A stretch of 64,000 nucleotides of DNA from Bermanella sp047621325 (GTDB lineage: Bacteria > Pseudomonadota > Gammaproteobacteria > Pseudomonadales > Oceanobacteraceae), in assembly GCA_047621325.1 (NCBI GenBank), contig JBLHLT010000015.1, positions 1 through 64,000 of the forward strand, read 5' to 3'. A program made the position numbers and the translations under genes. The notes under the pieces were generated by a model, which worked only from the letters and a program-made list of their open reading frames with translations, had not been told where the DNA came from and searched no databases. Position 1 is the stretch's first letter; each line of letters opens with the position of its first letter. Below, one piece after another: positions 52,053 to 61,144 of the stretch.

Positions 52053-54122
52053 ATGGCTTTTAGCAACAGTGCAACTCCCAGACAGGACAAGCTCAGTCGC
52101 AAGAAATTAAGCTTAGTTAGCGAGCTTAAAAAACAAGCATTTTTGTTATTTGATGAAACACAGAATCATCAAGACCACAAAGTACGCCAACAAGCACTGA
52201 AAGATGCTAAAAACTTTATTGCTCAGGCATTAAATATCGCGCCTTTAGATGGCGACAGTCTTAACCTTCTCGCACGAATTGAACTTGAAGTCGGCCAATT
52301 ATCAAAAGCTCATAATGCCATAGAGCAAGCCTTAGCTGAGCATTCACAAAATGCAGGCTATTGGTACAGTGCAGGTCACGTTGCGCTTGCCATGAATAAT
52401 TTAAGCAAAGCTGAAGACGCCTTTAAACAAGCGATCACTCTTGCACCAAATCAAACTCGCGCAGAAGTCAGTCTGGCATATACGCTTGTCGAGCAAGGTC
52501 GTAAAGTTGAAGCCTTTCAACTCTATCGGCAGCTGGTTAAGACTCATTCTAGTGACATTCAAATTCGCAGCCGTTTACTTCATAGCGCTCAAGGCTTGGT
52601 CGCTGACTACTACGACCCCGAACTTGAGCAAGACTTAATTAGCTACTTAAACTGGGATGACCTTAATTTAAACCAGTTATCGCATTTATGCTGTAGCGTT
52701 TTAATTTTCAAATTCCAATTAAGCCAACAGGGCAGCGCCTCTTCATTTAATGATATGGCTAACTCTGTTTTATTACTAAAAACGTTACGCCATACGATTG
52801 TAAAAAATGAGCTACTTGAAAAACTGCTTATCGCTCTTCGCCAAGAACTGCTCTCCCATGCCAGTAAAAAAGGCCGATTGATCAATCAGTATATCCCTCT
52901 ATGTGAGGCAATATGTCAGTATGCACTTAATAATGAATTCTTAATGCCTTATACCGAGGCAGAGCGTTCGATGGTACTCACACTTAAAAACATGATTGAA
53001 CAATCCCTTAACCAGGTCGGTTGTACGCCAACCGATATTTCTGGCGCGCTGATGTTGTTTGCCATGTATGAGTCTTGGTACACCATAAATAACCATAAGA
53101 GTTTATTTAATTTTGACAATGACGGCTGGCCTGCCATCAGTTTTGATATCAAACAAGCTCATGACCGGTTACTGCACGACCAATACTTTGAATTTAACGC
53201 ATTAACCAATATTTCACAGGGCAACACCCATGAAGTAAAAACACAATATGAGCGTTTTCCGTATCCTAGATGGCAATTTTTAGACAATAAGAATGCAACA
53301 AATTATGGCCGTGCACTTCAGCATGAGTTTCCATGGATTTCGATTCCTGAATCAATATTAACTGAGCCTTTAGATATTCTGGTAGCAGGTTGCGGCACCG
53401 GACGCCACGCGTTGAATGTGGCGAAATATTTTTATCGAACCAATGTCACCGCGCTCGACATTAGTCAAACCAGTTTGAATTATGCCTATAAAAAATCAAC
53501 TGAATTAAATATAGAGAATATTGAATTTTTTCTGGCCGACTTAACCCTGCTGCCTAAACTGAATAAAAGTTTTGATATTGTGGAGTGCTCTGGGGTTTTA
53601 CATCACATAAAAGAATATCAATTGGCGCTTGATGGATTATTAACTAACTTAAAGCCTAATGGCTTTCTAAAGCTATCGCTGTATAGCAAGCGTGCACGGA
53701 CAGCTATCTATCAAATCAGGAAAGCATATAAACATGGCGGCATAGAAAAAAATGAACACGACATCCGCATTCTTCGCCATGTCATTTTTGCAGACAATAA
53801 AATTGAAGATAAACACCTTATTACTGAGTCTGATGACTTTTATAGCATGAGTGGTGTCGTAGATTTATTGCTGCATGAATATGAGATTGGTTTTTCACCA
53901 AAAGCCATCAAAGCATTATGCGAGGCGAATCAATTGATGTTTCTAGGTTTCTCTAATTTAGATACCCAACTCAAAGAAGCCTTTAAGTTATTTACCGGTG
54001 CCGATTACGCACTAGATAACCTTGACCAGTGGGAAGCCTTTGAAAAAGTGCACCCTAATACCTTTAGCGCCATGTTTCAGTTTTATTGCCAGTACAAGCC
54101 ACAACTCAAATCAATGAATTAA
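52053..54122 (+). CDS. TPR-methyltransferase fusion protein
   Basis: 689 residues. Residues ~25-175 are TPR-like helical repeats (NLLARIELEVGQLSKAHNAIEQALAEHSQNAGYWYSAGHVALAMNNLSKAEDAFKQAITLAP). The middle (~180-420) is helical and unassigned, with TQYERFPYPRW just before the catalytic part. A class I SAM methyltransferase domain (~430-560) has motif I ILVAGCGTGRHALNVA (near 444), the acidic end of the next strand in VTALDIS, and FDIVECSGVLHHI. The substrate is unknown. Proteins of this layout occur beside flagellin-modification loci, and its divergence from fliS suggests flagellin as a candidate, but that is inference. Confidence 0.85.
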   Translation: MAFSNSATPRQDKLSRKKLSLVSELKKQAFLLFDETQNHQDHKVRQQALKDAKNFIAQALNIAPLDGDSLNLLARIELEVGQLSKAHNAIEQALAEHSQNAGYWYSAGHVALAMNNLSKAEDAFKQAITLAPNQTRAEVSLAYTLVEQGRKVEAFQLYRQLVKTHSSDIQIRSRLLHSAQGLVADYYDPELEQDLISYLNWDDLNLNQLSHLCCSVLIFKFQLSQQGSASSFNDMANSVLLLKTLRHTIVKNELLEKLLIALRQELLSHASKKGRLINQYIPLCEAICQYALNNEFLMPYTEAERSMVLTLKNMIEQSLNQVGCTPTDISGALMLFAMYESWYTINNHKSLFNFDNDGWPAISFDIKQAHDRLLHDQYFEFNALTNISQGNTHEVKTQYERFPYPRWQFLDNKNATNYGRALQHEFPWISIPESILTEPLDILVAGCGTGRHALNVAKYFYRTNVTALDISQTSLNYAYKKSTELNIENIEFFLADLTLLPKLNKSFDIVECSGVLHHIKEYQLALDGLLTNLKPNGFLKLSLYSKRARTAIYQIRKAYKHGGIEKNEHDIRILRHVIFADNKIEDKHLITESDDFYSMSGVVDLLLHEYEIGFSPKAIKALCEANQLMFLGFSNLDTQLKEAFKLFTGADYALDNLDQWEAFEKVHPNTFSAMFQFYCQYKPQLKSMN

Positions 54123-54139
54123 CCTCTTGCTCGCACCAT

Positions 54140-54169
54140 AAAAAAACCCGTTAATCAAAGATTAACGGG
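54140..54169 (-). terminator. Strong terminator of the PVD-repeat lipoprotein gene
   Basis: The arms cccgttaatc (54147-54156) and gattaacggg (54160-54169) give a 10-bp stem with a 3-nt loop. On the minus strand it is followed by seven T. It lies between two converging genes; on the plus strand there is no T-run, so it mainly serves the minus-strand gene. Confidence 0.9.
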
Positions 54170-54200
54170 GTAGACGTTAGACCGCTATTATTTTAATTTT

Positions 54201-57200
54201 TTACTTGGGCGCCCCCATATCTAACCACTCTGCAATAAGCTTGCGCTCTTGCGGTGTTAGCATATTTTTATGCTGTTGTAATACATCTTGTTTTGACTCT
54301 TCTACCGCGATCGGGCGGAAAATCCAGTGATCGTGATCCGCGTCTTGCGCAAATACATCAAAGAAATTTGCACTACTAATGGCACCCAATGGATTCATTA
54401 GCGCTTGACCGTAACAGCTAAAACAATCGTTTTCTGGTTGCATCACAAACGGAGCTTCGACATAACGACGACAGTGAGTTTCATTTACTTCACTAAACGT
54501 AGACGCTAAGTACATGTAAGTACGGTTATTATCAAATAGAGCATTGTAAGACGCTAAACCTTCAACCTGTGAGCTAAAGTCACTTAGATCTAAACTGGTA
54601 AAACCACGGTTGTCATGACAGTCCACACAGCTATTACCCGCGTCATTACGCACAACATTATTCCAAAGTGGCTTAATGTGCTGCTCATAAGAAATGTTCG
54701 CAACACAATCAGAGGCATTACTTAATTCGCAGACTGCATTAACTGGCGATGGCGTCGTAAGTTGTGTGTAGTCAAGATCAATACGATTACTGCCCTGTAC
54801 GGGGCCTGGTGTCCAGTAATCGTTATAAATCATGCTTGGTGTTAACTTACCGAAGCCTTCCACACCAGCGTACAATGCTTGAGCCATAGTTTGACCCACA
54901 GACTGAGCTTGAATTTGTGTCGATGTATTTGGGAATGCGCCCACTTGTGCCGCGCCTAAGTTAACGGCAGTAGCACTATTGGTTACATTGAACCCATTCA
55001 ATTCTTTTTGCTCTTCATCAACGACTTCCAACCAACCTGTAAAACGTTGCATATAAGTATATGGAAATTCACTGCCAACCATTTGTGACTGGTCGTTATT
55101 GAGTGCCTTGGCTTGAACATTCACCACTTCAAATGTGAAGCGTGTATGGGGCAACATTTCAAACATAACTGAGCCATCTGGCTGAATTGGCGCATATCCA
55201 CTTAATACCGTCGCACCTTCAAGGTTTTGAGTATAAATACGAATGAAACGCTCACTACGCTGGTCCATTGGTAACAACATAGGGTTTGCCATATTCGCTA
55301 CGCCAAGCGCGCTCATATCTTCGCCATTAAAGTCATACACCGAACGAATGTGCACGGTAGCCGCTGTCGGCTGAGGCTCAACGGGATTTTCTAAACAATC
55401 GGGTGAATCATTGTACGCTTCCAGCGTGTCTTTCAAACCAAGAGCAAAATCACGATCATTGTTATTGATACTGCAATTAACCAATAAGGCTTCTGACATT
55501 ATGAGTGCACTGGCTATGTCATTCGGTACGAACCCTCCGTTGGCCACATTGAGTTTGGTAGCAACCCAGTGCTGACCTAGAATATCCCAAACGCCACCTC
55601 CATTCGATTCACCAATCATTTGATGCCAAGTGGTGCCACATAAAGCCGTGTTTTCGTCGGCAGGCCAAGGTTTGTTTTGGCTTGGATTAGCGGCGAAGCG
55701 GTTATGGTTTTTCCAATACCCCTTGCCGTAACACATTCCGTCACCTTCTACTGGCGGATTAACTGGATCGGTTGGGTCTGTTGGGTCTGTTGGGTCTGTT
55801 GGGTCTGTTGGGTCTGTTGGGTCTGTTGGGTCAACTGGATCAACTGGGTCAACTGGATCAACTGGATCAACTGGATCAACTGGATCAACTGGATCAACTG
55901 GATCAACTGGATCAACTGGATCAACTGGATCAACTGGATCAACTGGATCAACTGGATCTACATCATCACAAAACTGCTCGTCTTTATACGTCACGATAAA
56001 TGACGTGATTTTAGGGTCTTTGAAGAAATTATATTCAGTCCCTTCACGAGAGAAGAAACTGGCACCCGTTAAATCTTCTCCTACCGGGCTTTGCGAGATA
56101 GCGCGCACAGCAATAGTGAACTCTTCTCCACGTAACGGACCAATCACGCCACCGTCTGTGTTAAACCAATATTGGTAATCACCAATATAATGTTGACTGG
56201 ATTCATCCGCATCAACTGCGACCAACTCGTGACCGTCATCCGATAGAATCACCTGATCAACTGAAACCCCGTCATCATTGAGGTTGTTGTCAGTGAATAC
56301 CTCAAAATACACTTTATTATCACTCTGCCCAGCGGCATCTTTGTTAAAGAAGAAGTATAGGAAAAGGTCGCCTTTGTTAATCTGCCCACGGGTTTTAATC
56401 GCGCTGTTATTGCTGTATCCAAGTGCTGCATGATCCGCTTTTGACTCATAAAAGAAGATGTGGGCTGAACTGTCTTTCGGCTGTGGCAGTGCATCATTAA
56501 GCTCGTCTTTTGCAAACGTTGGGTGTGCTGAATAGCTGTAGTAGTCATAGCTAGCATCTGGGGTATTTTCACCTTGGAACGAAGTGATGTGCCCCAAGAA
56601 CGCATCTTTAAGCAATTTATTTGGATTGCCTTCACGTTCAATCGCTGACCAAATAGAGAGTTTTTTACCTGGCACGCACACCTGTTCATCTGCAATCGCT
56701 TCTATCATGACGGTGTCTGGCTCACTGACCGTTATACCGTCATTGACCGTTAGCTCTACGACATAAAAGCCTTTCTTTAATAGAGTCAACGTAGGTTGCG
56801 CCGACGTCGCATCCGTTAGGCTGTTAGCTTCGCCTTCTACGGGTGAGCTGATCACTCTCCAGTTATAGGTGAGCGTATCGCCATCTTCATCCGAGCTGGC
56901 GCTACCATCAAGCATCACGGTGTCACCAACATTTAGCCCGAACATATCGAAGCCCGCATTAGCAAGTGGCGCATGATTTACTGGATCAACCGGATCAACT
57001 GGATCGACTGGATCAACCGGATCAACTGGATCAACTGGATCAACTGGATCGACCGGATCGACCGGATCGACTGGATCAACCGGATCAACTGGATCAACTG
57101 GATCGACTGGATCAACCGGATCAACCGGATCAACTGGATCAACTGGATCAACTGGATCAACTGGATCAACTGGATCAACTGGATCAACTGGATCAACCGG

Positions 57201-58880
57201 ATCGACTGGATCAACCGGATCAACTGGATCAACCGGATCGACTGGATCAACCGGATCGACTGGATCGACTGGATCAACCGGATCGACTGGATCAACTGGA
57301 TCAACTGGATCAACTGGATCAACTGGATCAACTGGATCAACTGGATCGACTGGATCAACCGGATCGACTGGATCAACCGGATTGACTGGATCAACCGGGG
57401 TTACTGGATCAACCGGGGTTACTGGATCAACCGGGGTTACTGGATCAACCGGGGTTACTGGATCGACTGGATCAACCGGTGTAACTGGATCGACTGGATC
57501 AACCGGGGTTACTGGATCGACTGGATCGACCGGGGTTACTGGATCGACTGGGGTTACTGGGCCTATCGGATTAGTTGGATCGACAGGTGTAACTGGGTCA
57601 ATAGGCTTAGGCTTCTCAACTGTTTCATCAAATTCTAAATTTTCACCAAGGTTTGGATAAGCCAAAGCAATATCGGTGTACACGCGATTTTCACGGGCTT
57701 GCAATACAGGCATACGCGTATTATTTTGCGGATCAAAAATCCAAATACCATAACGTGCACTGACACCACTTAGGTCATCACCTTCTTTACATAAACGATA
57801 CACGCCATTATCTGGTTTCATGCACTGCGACCAGCTTACTAATAAACGGTCGGTACCATCACGGTAAGGCCAAAAAGCACTGTTCCAGCCTTTTGTTTCT
57901 GCCGTTGCAGCACTCAGTTTAACGTCTTCGCCATCTAACGATTGTGTTTTCAAAAAATCATACACAGGGCCATTATCGACGGTGGATTTTGGCCCGACCA
58001 GTTTAACAATTTGACCACCAAGCACTGGGTTATCTTTATTTTTAACAATGGCAAATAAATGACCATCACCACCTTGAATAAAGTCACTAAACACCACGTT
58101 TGATAAATTATTCACTTGATCATTGATAAACAGAGTATCGAATAACGGCGTGCTATTTTCGCCATTCGGTGCACTGCGGAACATCTTAGTAGCAGGCTCA
58201 GCACTGCCACCTGTGGTTAACAAGCTCGTGTTATTCTCAACACGCATAAACACCATATGACCGTCTTTCAACGTCGTGGCTCTAAAGTTGCTGCTTTGAT
58301 TCTCACTTGGTACTAACGTTAACGACCCTCCGTCACGATCCATGCTAAAAAGAGCACGCTGCTCATTGTCTCGGTCCGAGGTGAAAACGATCAGGCCATC
58401 ATTGGTATAGGTCGGGGCAACGTCGTTACCCGCATTCGCTTCAGCCAACTGCGCGATGATGCGACGCACACTGCCTGCTTTAAAGTCGTATTCATACACA
58501 TTCCAAGTATCGTCAAGGTTATTCGTGCGCGCACTAAAAACCAGATATTGGCCATCGCTGGAGACATTTAGATCTTTGACATCGTATTGAGCACCGACAA
58601 ACAGGTTTGTCAAAATGTCCTTTTCAGCTGCATCACTCGAAATGCTATCGCGCACATACAAACGGGCACCCGGTTGAAATTCATCCGCCTGACTAAGTGA
58701 CATCGCTTGCTGTTGCGACGTGATATCACGAGACACATAAGCAAAAGGAGTCGAGGACGAAATAGCGGCTTCTTGGCCACTTTCATCACCTACTTGCAGC
58801 TCCTCACCACATGCAGTCACTAGACTTACAATAGCCAAAGGCATAAATATTTTTTTCTGTACAAAACTCAAGCACGACAT
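54201..58880 (-). CDS. Giant PVD-repeat lipoprotein with PD40 propeller and HzsA-like heme C-terminus
   Basis: 1559 residues. GGGGAG precedes the ATG. Lipobox VTAC gives lipid-attachment C24 with Gly at +2, fitting the outer membrane. Order: WD40/PD40-type propeller repeats (~60-410, VFTSDRDNEQRALFSMDRDGG); Pro-Val-Asp/Thr tripeptide array 1 (425-635); PKD-like domain (~637-725, DGSASSDEDGDTLTYNW); an unassigned domain (~726-972); array 2 (973-1041); a Cys-containing domain with CYGKGYWKNHN (~1045-1160); and a C-terminal region (~1170-1559) resembling HzsA-like proteins. The last contains c-type heme motif CVDCH (C1418-H1422) and a Cys-rich NDCFSCYG. The role is unknown; a surface redox or binding protein is possible. 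Its own terminator follows. Confidence 0.8.
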   Translation of the reverse strand: MSCLSFVQKKIFMPLAIVSLVTACGEELQVGDESGQEAAISSSTPFAYVSRDITSQQQAMSLSQADEFQPGARLYVRDSISSDAAEKDILTNLFVGAQYDVKDLNVSSDGQYLVFSARTNNLDDTWNVYEYDFKAGSVRRIIAQLAEANAGNDVAPTYTNDGLIVFTSDRDNEQRALFSMDRDGGSLTLVPSENQSSNFRATTLKDGHMVFMRVENNTSLLTTGGSAEPATKMFRSAPNGENSTPLFDTLFINDQVNNLSNVVFSDFIQGGDGHLFAIVKNKDNPVLGGQIVKLVGPKSTVDNGPVYDFLKTQSLDGEDVKLSAATAETKGWNSAFWPYRDGTDRLLVSWSQCMKPDNGVYRLCKEGDDLSGVSARYGIWIFDPQNNTRMPVLQARENRVYTDIALAYPNLGENLEFDETVEKPKPIDPVTPVDPTNPIGPVTPVDPVTPVDPVDPVTPVDPVDPVTPVDPVDPVTPVDPVTPVDPVTPVDPVTPVDPVNPVDPVDPVDPVDPVDPVDPVDPVDPVDPVDPVDPVDPVDPVDPVDPVDPVDPVDPVDPVDPVDPVDPVDPVDPVDPVDPVDPVDPVDPVDPVDPVDPVDPVDPVDPVDPVDPVDPVDPVDPVDPVDPVDPVDPVNHAPLANAGFDMFGLNVGDTVMLDGSASSDEDGDTLTYNWRVISSPVEGEANSLTDATSAQPTLTLLKKGFYVVELTVNDGITVSEPDTVMIEAIADEQVCVPGKKLSIWSAIEREGNPNKLLKDAFLGHITSFQGENTPDASYDYYSYSAHPTFAKDELNDALPQPKDSSAHIFFYESKADHAALGYSNNSAIKTRGQINKGDLFLYFFFNKDAAGQSDNKVYFEVFTDNNLNDDGVSVDQVILSDDGHELVAVDADESSQHYIGDYQYWFNTDGGVIGPLRGEEFTIAVRAISQSPVGEDLTGASFFSREGTEYNFFKDPKITSFIVTYKDEQFCDDVDPVDPVDPVDPVDPVDPVDPVDPVDPVDPVDPVDPVDPVDPVDPTDPTDPTDPTDPTDPTDPTDPVNPPVEGDGMCYGKGYWKNHNRFAANPSQNKPWPADENTALCGTTWHQMIGESNGGGVWDILGQHWVATKLNVANGGFVPNDIASALIMSEALLVNCSINNNDRDFALGLKDTLEAYNDSPDCLENPVEPQPTAATVHIRSVYDFNGEDMSALGVANMANPMLLPMDQRSERFIRIYTQNLEGATVLSGYAPIQPDGSVMFEMLPHTRFTFEVVNVQAKALNNDQSQMVGSEFPYTYMQRFTGWLEVVDEEQKELNGFNVTNSATAVNLGAAQVGAFPNTSTQIQAQSVGQTMAQALYAGVEGFGKLTPSMIYNDYWTPGPVQGSNRIDLDYTQLTTPSPVNAVCELSNASDCVANISYEQHIKPLWNNVVRNDAGNSCVDCHDNRGFTSLDLSDFSSQVEGLASYNALFDNNRTYMYLASTFSEVNETHCRRYVEAPFVMQPENDCFSCYGQALMNPLGAISSANFFDVFAQDADHDHWIFRPIAVEESKQDVLQQHKNMLTPQERKLIAEWLDMGAPK
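55760..55962 (-). repeat. Tandem 9-bp array 2 (Pro-Val-Asp then Pro-Thr-Asp codons)
   Basis: About 22 copies of a 9-bp unit inside the giant gene. The first ~14 encode PVD (unit ATCAACTGG on the plus strand); the rest encode PTD with unit GTCTGTTGG. The PVD half is almost perfectly identical, implying recent expansion. Confidence 0.9.
56978..57606 (-). repeat. Tandem 9-bp array 1 (about 70 Pro-Val-Asp/Thr units)
   Basis: About 630 bp of 9-bp units encode PVD, with a PVTPVD-type higher-order pattern at the N-terminal end (57370-57600). Within the PVD part nearly all variation is synonymous: Pro CCA/CCG and Val GTT/GTC. Because each unit is a multiple of three and lacks stops, all six frames are open. 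Confidence 0.92.
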
Positions 58881-59119
58881 GAGTTCACTCCCCTATCATC
58901 ATGTCCTAAGTGTGGCATTTGTTGACTTACAGAAACGGTATACGGTCACAATAATGTTTCTAAGTATTTCTAATTAGATAACAAATGTTACAGAACGTGA
59001 CTGAGTTCAAATCTAAGATGTGAATAAAAGCGGGTGTGAGTGTTCACTAATATTTTATTATTATTTATGGTTAATTTTCAAACAAAATAAAAAGCGGGTT
59101 TTAGATCAAAGAATAAACA

Positions 59120-59158
59120 ATATTTAGCCTGAAATGGTGTATTTTTCAGACTAAATAT
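59120..59158 (-). terminator. Hairpin terminator after the AgmX-like gene
   Basis: The arms atatttag-c-ctgaaa (59120-59134) and tttcag-a-ctaaatat (59144-59158) pair with one internal mismatch and a 9-nt loop. The minus strand continues TTGTTTATTCTTTG. It sits 16 bp past the stop at 59174. Likely end of the envelope operon. Confidence 0.65.
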
Positions 59159-59173
59159 CGATATTAAACGCAA

Positions 59174-60106
59174 TTATGAAGGCAAGAAACTAAAGGTATA
59201 TTGCACAGCCGTGGGACTCACATCCTCTTGGCCAAAGTTAATACCACTAATTTTTTGCAACATCTGCTGCTCTAATTTAGGGTGATTTAGCTCACTGCTT
59301 TTCAGCTTCAATTTCTCAATATCACCATTCGGTAAAATGACAAACTCGAAGATAAAACGGCCACCTAAATCTGGGTTCTGACGCAACGCCTTAGTGTACA
59401 AAGAATACACAACCCCTTTGTAACGCTCTAACGTTCTACGGATACTTTGCATATCGCGTTTACTGTCTTTTTTCGGGTCATAGTGATATTCAGCCGCATC
59501 TGGCAGAGGAATATCCATCAACGGACTTTCAACATCATCTGATACGTGACCAACCATCGCCGCGCCTTTAGCATTAACGGTAACGTCACTGGCTTTCAAA
59601 CCACCACTACTACTATTAATGCTATTTTGCCCTAAGCGTGAACGACTGCTTTGCTGCACACTGCCACTAGTAGACACGGTTATATTCTTTTTCTGCATGG
59701 TTGATGCATTTACAGAGTTACGTAGTGCGCTCAGTTGCTGTGAAAGCGCGGCCATGTTTTGCAAGCTCGTATTCGCACCCTCTTTAGGTTTCGCGTCTTT
59801 TTTAACATTTTGCGTTTTTTGCTCTTTCACTTCTGTTGGTGGCGGCGGTGGCGTTTCAACCACTTTTGGTGCTTCTAAAATCACCTTCGTCACAATTTTT
59901 TCTTCCACTTCATCTTCTTCGAAAAAGTTTGGAATAACCGACATCACAAACATAAACGCAAATATGGGAATCATAATGCGCTTAACTAAGCGCTTAAATT
60001 TCTCTTGCTGCTCAGCTTGTTCATGCCAAGGCAACACCATATCAAGCGCTAAATGATCCAAGCGAGCACCAACCAAGTGCTCATTGCTTAACGAGGCAAC
60101 ACTCAT
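59174..60106 (-). CDS. AgmX/PglI C-terminal-domain, TonB-like protein
   Basis: 310 residues. A short cytoplasmic part precedes a single membrane helix (~44-62, MIPIFAFMFVMSVIPNFF). A charged stretch follows, then PPPPP at 86-90 with Lys/Glu/Gln-rich linker and a Ser/Asn-rich region (~115-175). The C-terminal ~95 residues have the TonB-like AgmX/PglI fold (RRTLERYKGVVYSLYTKALRQNPDLGGRFIFEFVILPNGDIEKLKL). The layout is that of a TonB-type energy transducer. In Myxococcus, AgmX (GltJ) and GltG have this ending and work with the AglRQS motor. It overlaps the upstream ExbD gene by 4 bp. Confidence 0.82.
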   Translation of the reverse strand: MSVASLSNEHLVGARLDHLALDMVLPWHEQAEQQEKFKRLVKRIMIPIFAFMFVMSVIPNFFEEDEVEEKIVTKVILEAPKVVETPPPPPTEVKEQKTQNVKKDAKPKEGANTSLQNMAALSQQLSALRNSVNASTMQKKNITVSTSGSVQQSSRSRLGQNSINSSSGGLKASDVTVNAKGAAMVGHVSDDVESPLMDIPLPDAAEYHYDPKKDSKRDMQSIRRTLERYKGVVYSLYTKALRQNPDLGGRFIFEFVILPNGDIEKLKLKSSELNHPKLEQQMLQKISGINFGQEDVSPTAVQYTFSFLPS

Positions 60107-60618
60107 GGCTGACCCCCACTAACAAGCGCACTGCCCACAACCTGATTAACCGCTAAAGCGATATCACGGAAGTTTTCTTGGCTGCACGTGGCCATCACCC
60201 CTTTTAAAATCAAATACGGCACATCCTGATCACCCATAATAGTGACTGAACGGCCATTTTTCTTTTCAAAATCGGTAAGCTCACCTCGTTCAACACCACG
60301 CTGCTTTAACGCCTCTGCCAGCACGTCAACCACTTTGCCTTTCGCTTGCTCAACGGTTTTAACATCGACTACATCTTCATCACCAATACTGATGAAATCA
60401 TCACCAATGGTAATCAATAAATCATTCTGAAAAGAGCCCGTCGCTTGAGAATCTGGCAAGGTTATAAACACCGCCTTTTCAATTTCTTGGCTATCACCAC
60501 TGTTCATCAATAGAAAGAATACCAAGATGGTAAAAATATCCATTAATGACACAAGGTTTAAACCAGCCACTTTCTTTTTAGTATCGCGGCGATTTAATAC
60601 GGTACCTTGAAATGCCAT
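60103..60618 (-). CDS. ExbD/TolR-like proton-channel subunit 1
   Basis: 171 residues. One membrane helix at ~22-38 (LNLVSLMDIFTILVFFLLMN) contains D27 in the place of the conserved proton-carrying Asp of ExbD. The periplasmic domain (~50-165) contains DLLITIGDDFISIGDE and GDQDVPYLILKGVMATCSQENFRDIALAVNQV. It is more divergent than typical ExbD but of right layout. It lies 8 bp after subunit 2 and overlaps the AgmX-like gene. Cognate to AglQ/AglS of the Myxococcus motor. Confidence 0.85.
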   Translation of the reverse strand: MAFQGTVLNRRDTKKKVAGLNLVSLMDIFTILVFFLLMNSGDSQEIEKAVFITLPDSQATGSFQNDLLITIGDDFISIGDEDVVDVKTVEQAKGKVVDVLAEALKQRGVERGELTDFEKKNGRSVTIMGDQDVPYLILKGVMATCSQENFRDIALAVNQVVGSALVSGGQP

Positions 60619-60626
60619 ATCGCCTC

Positions 60627-61121
60627 CTACTTCTTACTAGCATCACCAAGGGAGATTTGCGGAAACAATTCAACCTCAGCTAAGCTAGCAGCCACAACGG
60701 TTTGATACGATTTCACCGTATCCATTATGGTAATCAATGTTTGGTAATCCAAATCACTTGACGACAAGATCAATGCATCTTTCTTATCGCTCACTTTGTT
60801 TTTAATTTCTTTCAAAACCAAAGCCAATGTTTGAAAATCTTGCTGTTTATTTGCCAGCAATGGAATATTTTTCACTAAAGAGCCCGTTGGAAAAAAGACA
60901 TCAATGCCACTTTTACGCACCACAACTTCTAGTTGAGATTGCTCTAAAGACGTGGCATTTGAACCACCTGACAATTCAGGCAAGTTAATTTCCATTACGG
61001 TAATTTTAGTAAAGGTCATACTCATCAACAGCACAGGCACCAGTACAATCATTAAATTCATGAAACTGGTCACGTCGATATCGGCGTCGTCTGTACCTTG
61101 ACGTTTAATTTTAAAACTCAT
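60627..61121 (-). CDS. ExbD/TolR-like subunit 2 with Asn at the Asp site
   Basis: 164 residues. The membrane helix (~17-38, VTSFMNLMIVLVPVLLMSMTF) has the VTPFxDxMLVL family pattern but with N22 in place of the Asp. The periplasmic domain (~65-155) has QLEVVVRKSGIDVFFPTG and DALILSSSDLDYQTLITIMDTV. The gene is 23 bp after exbB and 8 bp before subunit 1. Whether it is inactive for proton transfer or plays a structural part with the Asp-containing subunit is open. Confidence 0.85.
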   Translation of the reverse strand: MSFKIKRQGTDDADIDVTSFMNLMIVLVPVLLMSMTFTKITVMEINLPELSGGSNATSLEQSQLEVVVRKSGIDVFFPTGSLVKNIPLLANKQQDFQTLALVLKEIKNKVSDKKDALILSSSDLDYQTLITIMDTVKSYQTVVAASLAEVELFPQISLGDASKK

Positions 61122-61144
61122 GATTCAACCCCAGTCAACGTCGA

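Noticed and set aside
54140..54169. Terminator for the plus-strand methyltransferase gene
   Set aside because: The T-run follows the stem only on the minus strand, so it is assigned to the converging gene, although some effect on plus-strand readthrough is possible.
56973..57638. Plus-strand 221-codon frame rich in INWIDWIN repeats, and similar frames in the other five frames of the array
   Set aside because: A 9-bp repeat without stops stays open in all frames. Only the minus frame encoding PVD continues into unique domains on both sides.
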